A DNA stretch of 58,769 nt from Planctomycetota bacterium (GTDB lineage Bacteria; Planctomycetota; UBA8742; UBA2392). Numbering within the stretch: the first letter of the stretch is position 1; every line of letters begins with the position of its first letter. Location: positions 1 through 58,769 of the forward strand of contig JAGQRH010000024.1 of NCBI GenBank assembly GCA_020425605.1. Reading direction: 5' to 3'. Below, one piece after another: positions 54,852 to 58,769 of the stretch. Below the pieces are notes generated by a model. The model saw only the letters and a program-made list of their open reading frames with translations. It did no database searches and was not told the origin of the DNA. Both the position numbers and the translations under genes were made by a program.

Positions 54852-56123
54852 ATGCCGCATACACCTCAAACTGCTGTTGCTCGTTTGCTGCAAAGCGTCA
54901 CGGACGCCCGCAACATTGCGCCCGGTGACCGTATCGGTGTGCAGCCGCACCTGATCGTGCTTGGCCCGGCCGATGGTTTGGCTGCTCTGAAAGCGTTCCG
55001 GCTGGCAGGCGGCGAGAAGATTGCGAACCCCTCGCGTGTCGTGCTTTTCACTGACGACAACTTGCCCACGGCTGAAGCGGCCGCGGCCAACCGGCGCAAG
55101 CAGTTGATCGATGCCGCGACGCAGGCGGGTGTTACACGCATCATCGCCGGCGCAGGTTGCGAGCTTGCCCACTGCCTCGACAACGCCTGGGTTGTTCCCG
55201 GCGAGCTGGCGGTATCAAACCTGGCTGAAGTCCACCTGCTGGGCGGCATCGGCGCCCTTGGCCTGCGCGTTACCGTGCGCGATCTTGCGTTGCTGCTTGC
55301 GGGCAGGCCTTTGTCCGTCACCGTTCCACAAAGTGTACGGGCGGACCTGACAGGCCAACGGCAGGCGCTTGTCTCCGGCCGTGATGTGTTTTTCACGCTG
55401 CGGCGCGAGCTCGGTCGGGATCGGCTCCTCGGCCGTGCGCTGGAGATATCCGGCGAGGGCCTGACGACACTGGCATTGCATGAGCGCATTGGCTTGTGCG
55501 CGCAGGCCGCGCATGGGGGCGTCGCGGGCGTGATGTGCCTCGCCGATCGCCCAGGCGTAGCTGAGTTGAACAAGCGGATCTCGCGTCCGTACACAACGAT
55601 TGAGCCTGAGAAAGAAGCCGCATACTCGCACCGCGCGGCCATCGATCTCGCGCATGCGCAGATCAGCGTCGTTCCCCCGGAGGGACCGGACCAGTGGCGC
55701 ACCATCGGCGAGTCGTCCGGCGAGCCCGTGTGCCGCGTGGTGATTGGCGGCCAGTCGAGTTGCGGCCACGAGGCGCTGAAAGTCGCGGCCGAGATCATCA
55801 AGCTGCGCCGCAAGAGCCCGCAGGTGGAATGCGCGATTGTGCCCGACAGCCGCGAAGTTTATGAGGCTGCGCTTGGCCATGACCTGATCGGGCAACTCAT
55901 TGAAGGCGGCGTGCAGGTCTATCCGCCCGGCACCAGCACGGGCGCTTTGTGCGGCGACGGTGCGCTGGTGACGACGGTGACCGCGCCCGGCAACTGCTGG
56001 CGGGCGGGTGTTGTGGCGGCAGCGACGGCTGCCTGTTCGGGCGCAATTGTCCACCCGGAGCGGCTTGACCAACAGCCGCAACGCGACAGCAAGCTGTCAG
56101 GCCGTCGGCCTAAACCGATTTAG
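54852..56123 (+). CDS. Aconitase/LeuC-superfamily protein with degenerate catalytic motifs
   Basis: This 423-residue protein matches the order and spacing of 3-isopropylmalate dehydratase large subunits. DLVLAHDATGP is replaced by LIVLGPADG. The substrate motif GADSHTCTYGALG becomes VSNLAEVHLLGGIGALG, so the His-Thr pair is lost. The first ligand block is kept in altered form as GGQSSCGHEALKVAAEI (C304), but PPGCGPCLGG appears as PPGTSTGALCG, so the two-Cys pair is reduced. A full [4Fe-4S] cluster is therefore unlikely. The fold probably remains, with a new or lost activity. The ATG at 54852 avoids a Pro/Cys-rich extension. It has no LeuD-like partner next to it. Confidence 0.75.
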   Translation: MPHTPQTAVARLLQSVTDARNIAPGDRIGVQPHLIVLGPADGLAALKAFRLAGGEKIANPSRVVLFTDDNLPTAEAAAANRRKQLIDAATQAGVTRIIAGAGCELAHCLDNAWVVPGELAVSNLAEVHLLGGIGALGLRVTVRDLALLLAGRPLSVTVPQSVRADLTGQRQALVSGRDVFFTLRRELGRDRLLGRALEISGEGLTTLALHERIGLCAQAAHGGVAGVMCLADRPGVAELNKRISRPYTTIEPEKEAAYSHRAAIDLAHAQISVVPPEGPDQWRTIGESSGEPVCRVVIGGQSSCGHEALKVAAEIIKLRRKSPQVECAIVPDSREVYEAALGHDLIGQLIEGGVQVYPPGTSTGALCGDGALVTTVTAPGNCWRAGVVAAATAACSGAIVHPERLDQQPQRDSKLSGRRPKPI

Positions 56124-56560
56124 GGAACGTCGTAGCTGCGGGGCTCAACCCGACCACGTGAGCCGATTTCGGCCGCGTGGATGGTGAGCTTTCGGCCGGT
56201 GATCACAAGCGAATAGTCGCTTGCCTTGTAGTACGTGCCCTGCAGCGTGTCTTCAGTAAGCCCCAGTTTCGAGCACTTGTCGGCATTGAGCTTTCCGCTG
56301 ATCGAGCGATAGAACGCCGTGCGGTCGCTGGAAAGGCTGGCCTTAAGCTTTACCTGCTGGGCGATCGTGCCCATGGCGGTCACGGCCTCGGTCTGCACCG
56401 CCGAGTCGACGGGCGTGATGTCAACGAGCGGGTTGTCGAGCCGATCCTGTTCAACGATGCGGCCGCGGTTGTCGCCGTTGCCGAACTGATCCTCGCAACC
56501 GGTCAGCGCGAAGCACACGATCAGCGACAGAAGGCAGATTGCAATCGTCAGGGGCTTCAT
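56120..56560 (-). CDS. Predicted lipoprotein of unknown function
   Basis: This 146-residue protein has a signal peptide ending in the lipobox LTGC near residue 21, so it should be a lipoprotein. The mature part is a charged segment (EDQFGNGDNRGRIVEQDRLD) and a mixed helix/strand region without recognised motifs. The start ATG (56558-56560) overlaps the stop of the upstream gene in an ATGA arrangement, so the pair is translationally coupled. GGAG is present upstream inside that gene. It converges with the LeuC-like gene, the stops overlapping by 4 bp (TTAG). Confidence 0.68.
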   Translation of the reverse strand: MKPLTIAICLLSLIVCFALTGCEDQFGNGDNRGRIVEQDRLDNPLVDITPVDSAVQTEAVTAMGTIAQQVKLKASLSSDRTAFYRSISGKLNADKCSKLGLTEDTLQGTYYKASDYSLVITGRKLTIHAAEIGSRGRVEPRSYDVP

Positions 56561-58050
56561 TGGTTGCTCCGGATAATCTCGCCCGTCCGGGCGTTGATCA
56601 GAACCCACTGTCGACCGCCGGTCCGCACGCCGCCGACGCTGATTTCCAGGTCGCCGAGCAATTGGCGGTGAATGCTGTAGTCGCCCGGGGCGTAGTTCCC
56701 CGCTTCGAGGCTCAGGCCCAGGGCCTTCTGCCGCTCGGCGCTGTCGAGGTTGCCGATCAGGCTGTCGAGGTCGTAACCCGGCTCGAGTTTGCGGATGCCT
56801 TCACAGACCTTTTCGAACGTCGCGGAGGCCTCGGCGCGGCGTTTCTCGAAGACTTCGACGCTCTGCTCGGCGGCCACGACCCAGGTCAGTGCAGCGCCCA
56901 GCACGGGGTTTTCGACGTTGTCCGCGGCGGGGTCCTTGTTGTCTGCCAGCTTCTTGTAGGTGTCCACTACGTCAGTCGTGTCCAGCTCGGCCTCCAGGTA
57001 AAACGGGTGGGCCGGGTGGTGCGCACGAAGCGTGGCGATCAGGTGGCTGTCGTTGTCGCGCCAGCTGAGCTCGAAGTCTTCCATGTTGTAGTGGCGCACG
57101 TCCATCTGCAGGCTGTCGTCATAGTTGAAGGCCTGCAGGATTTCCCAGCCACGGCCGCGCGGCAGGCGGTCCATCTTGAGCTTCGGCTCCTTGATGCGCT
57201 TGGCGGCGACGGCTTTCAGGATCGTCGTGATCCAGTCCGCCCCCAGCTTGACGTACAGTTCGCCCGCGGCGTTGGTGTCATCGCGCTGGCCCTCGAAGCC
57301 CGTGAGCAGCAGGCCTTCCATGTCGACCCAGGACATGCTGTTCGAATAGGGGCTGCGATAGACGCGGATGCCCACGAAGTTGGAGCCGGCCTCCGGGGCC
57401 TTGGTCGGGTTTTCCTCATCACTGGTGTCGAGGTACCAGTCGCTTGAGGGAACGTAGATGCCTTCCCACTGGTCCCCGGCCCAGATCTTGTAGGTGCCGC
57501 CGGAGCCCTGCCACTGCTCTTCGACGTGAAACTGGTCGGGCTTGTAGGTCGTGCCCTTCAGCAGGTCCATGTTCAGCCCAAGGCGCTCGAGGCGCTGCTT
57601 CAGCGTGTCTTTCGGCCCGAACAATGGCTCGCTGTTGCCGCGCCATGTGGGCTTGGGCTGAGCCATGACGGCCCTGGCAATCTGGGTCAGGATTCCGCGT
57701 GCTTCGGCGTGTTTGGCCCGAGAGCTCATTTCCGCGGCCAGCGTGACCACGCCGTCGCTGCTGCCGACGAGCTTCAGCTCAAGAGCATCGGCGAGGGCTT
57801 TGTCGTCCAGCTTCGTGGTAAGCTCATAGCGGGCCATATCGCCCGAGAAGCCGAGCATTTTGACACCTTGAATGCCTTCAACCGCCTGGATGCGCTGGGC
57901 GGTCTCGCTCATGGGCCGCAGATAGCCGCGGCTCAGGGCCAGGAGGCGGACTTCGACCTGCCTCTCAGGAGCGTCCTGAGCGCCGGAATTGGTCACAAAA
58001 AGCGGAAGCGTGGCCAGTGCAAGGACTGCTATGGATAGCCTGAGTTTCAT
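56557..58050 (-). CDS. Exported protein of unknown function
   Basis: This 497-residue protein has a clear signal peptide ending near SGAQDA. The mature part is long, charged and helix-strand mixed, with no motif I recognise. Stretches such as RQVEVRLLALSRGYLRPMSE and GVKMLGFSGDMARYELTTKL near the N-terminus and repeated DDSLQMDVRHYN-type strands in the middle suggest an alpha/beta-rich envelope protein. It is translationally coupled to the small lipoprotein downstream, so the two probably act together. It is divergent from secA with a 171-bp spacer. No transmembrane segment after the signal peptide is visible. Confidence 0.65.
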   Translation of the reverse strand: MKLRLSIAVLALATLPLFVTNSGAQDAPERQVEVRLLALSRGYLRPMSETAQRIQAVEGIQGVKMLGFSGDMARYELTTKLDDKALADALELKLVGSSDGVVTLAAEMSSRAKHAEARGILTQIARAVMAQPKPTWRGNSEPLFGPKDTLKQRLERLGLNMDLLKGTTYKPDQFHVEEQWQGSGGTYKIWAGDQWEGIYVPSSDWYLDTSDEENPTKAPEAGSNFVGIRVYRSPYSNSMSWVDMEGLLLTGFEGQRDDTNAAGELYVKLGADWITTILKAVAAKRIKEPKLKMDRLPRGRGWEILQAFNYDDSLQMDVRHYNMEDFELSWRDNDSHLIATLRAHHPAHPFYLEAELDTTDVVDTYKKLADNKDPAADNVENPVLGAALTWVVAAEQSVEVFEKRRAEASATFEKVCEGIRKLEPGYDLDSLIGNLDSAERQKALGLSLEAGNYAPGDYSIHRQLLGDLEISVGGVRTGGRQWVLINARTGEIIRSNQ

Positions 58051-58221
58051 GACGGCGCTCCGGTTTCAGAAACATTGCAACCGGCCAAAGCGTTAGCTGA
58101 ATAATCCTGACGCTTGACCCACTGGCGCTTGCCCGTGAGTATAACGGCTTGCCACCTGTGACGATAGCACTGCCGCTTGGGCACGCAGCCAGGTTACTGA
58201 GTTCGAGACACGAGCCTCACG

Positions 58222-58769
58222 ATGGGTGTAGTTGACACTGTCCTTCGTTTCTTCGTCGGCACGCGCAATGAGCGCCTGGTGCGATCGATGAAACCGAAGG
58301 TTGACGAAATCGTCTCGATGTTCCCCGAGACGAACAAACTGACTGACGACGAACTCAAGGCCAAGACCGCCGAGTTCAAGAACCGCCTGCGCGACGGGGC
58401 CACCCTTGACGACCTGCTGGTTGAGGCCTTCGCCTGCGTGCGCGAGGCCAGCTGGCGAATGCTGGGCGGCAAGCGTTGGGTTACCGACCCGCGCAGCGGC
58501 GAAGAGATTCCCTACAAGGCGCATTTCCCGGTCCAGCTGATGGGCGGCATGGTGCTGCACCAGGGCATGATCAGCGAAATGGTGACCGGTGAAGGCAAGA
58601 CGTTCGTGGCCACCCTGGCGGCCTATCTGAACGCGCTCGACGGTCGCGGTGTCCATGTCATTACGGTCAATGACTACCTGGCCCGCCGCGACGCCGAGGA
58701 ACAGGGCCGCGTACTCGGGCTGCTGGGCATGACCTGCGGCTGGATCCAGTCCGACATGGACAACGAGGA
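58222..58769 (+). CDS. secA: Preprotein translocase subunit SecA, 5' part, truncated by window end
   Basis: The first 182 codons of the Sec translocase ATPase are present and the gene runs off the right edge. The N-terminus has [18 protein letters not shown] and REASWRMLG, both typical. [20 protein letters not shown] leads into the Walker A loop GEGKT, followed by [13 protein letters not shown]. The protein drives secretory proteins through SecYEG using ATP. The ATG at 58222 has no strong Shine-Dalgarno, but the family N-terminus fits this start. It is divergent from the 497-residue exported protein gene. A minus-strand frame over the same bases is a shadow. Confidence 0.97.
   Translation, partial: MGVVDTVLRFFVGTRNERLVRSMKPKVDEIVSMFPETNKLTDDELKAKTAEFKNRLRDGATLDDLLVEAFACVREASWRMLGGKRWVTDPRSGEEIPYKAHFPVQLMGGMVLHQGMISEMVTGEGKTFVATLAAYLNALDGRGVHVITVNDYLARRDAEEQGRVLGLLGMTCGWIQSDMDNE

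Noticed and set aside
58093..58656. Minus-strand frame near the right end
   Set aside because: The plus strand encodes an unmistakable SecA N-terminus that runs off the window.

Overview
The window is G+C-rich, densely coded chromosomal DNA from a Gram-negative bacterium. It carries signal peptides and lipoboxes, a pseudopilin operon, an RND exporter, TatD, SecA and a hopanoid-type gene pair. Large secreted repeat proteins, a lysine-rich histone H1-like protein, a PurS-PurL fusion and two UGA-recoded selenoproteins together suggest a Planctomycetota-like or other deep bacterial lineage that uses selenocysteine. The taxonomic reading is an inference. No selA, selB, selC or selD lies in this window, so that machinery must be elsewhere if the recoding is real.

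Layout. 1-6385: tRNA-Gly(CCC), a PD-(D/E)XK plus DUF2075-type ATPase protein, and dnaE. 6468-9553: a five-gene minus-strand pseudopilin operon (gspG, gspG, gspH, gspI, gspJ). 9700-13343, minus strand: nuoD, nuoE, a multi-span membrane protein and a deiodinase-like selenoprotein with an in-frame UGA. 13461-19780, minus strand: polyprenyl diphosphate synthase, mobA, a large SurA/PpiD-like anchored protein and nadE. 19858-23890: a small possible Sm/Hfq-like protein (+), then a lipoprotein, pmbA and tldD (-). 24045-29561, minus strand: a 1110-residue anchored repeat protein, tyrS and an H1-like protein. 29790-34197, plus strand: mutL, a thioredoxin-like selenoprotein with a U-x-x-C site, and a secreted protein with a poly-Gly/Cys/membrane/Arg tail.

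34258-39539, minus strand: an HpnN-like RND exporter, a PhnD-like binding protein, a TPR-type protein and TatD, divergent from an HpnA-like epimerase at 39612-40649. 40922-47008: an SLC12-type transporter (-), an acyltransferase/acyl-ACP synthetase fusion (+), an MtfA peptidase (+) and a small lipoprotein (+). 47085-54723: aconitase (-), a TPR protein (+), a secreted propeller-like protein (-) and PurSL (+). 54852-58769: an aconitase-superfamily protein that has lost most catalytic motifs (+), two translationally coupled exported proteins of unknown role (-), and the 5' part of secA, which runs off the end.

The most interesting content is the two selenoproteins. Each looks like two truncated reading frames until the UGA is read through. 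After read-through, one gives a deiodinase-type T-U-P-P-C site and the other a TlpA-type S-T-U-G-H-C site. Each UGA is followed by a hairpin whose loop starts 17 or 18 nt downstream and has G at its second position, the usual bacterial SECIS geometry. The LeuC-like pseudoenzyme, the possible Sm-like protein and the nuclease-ATPase are the next best leads.
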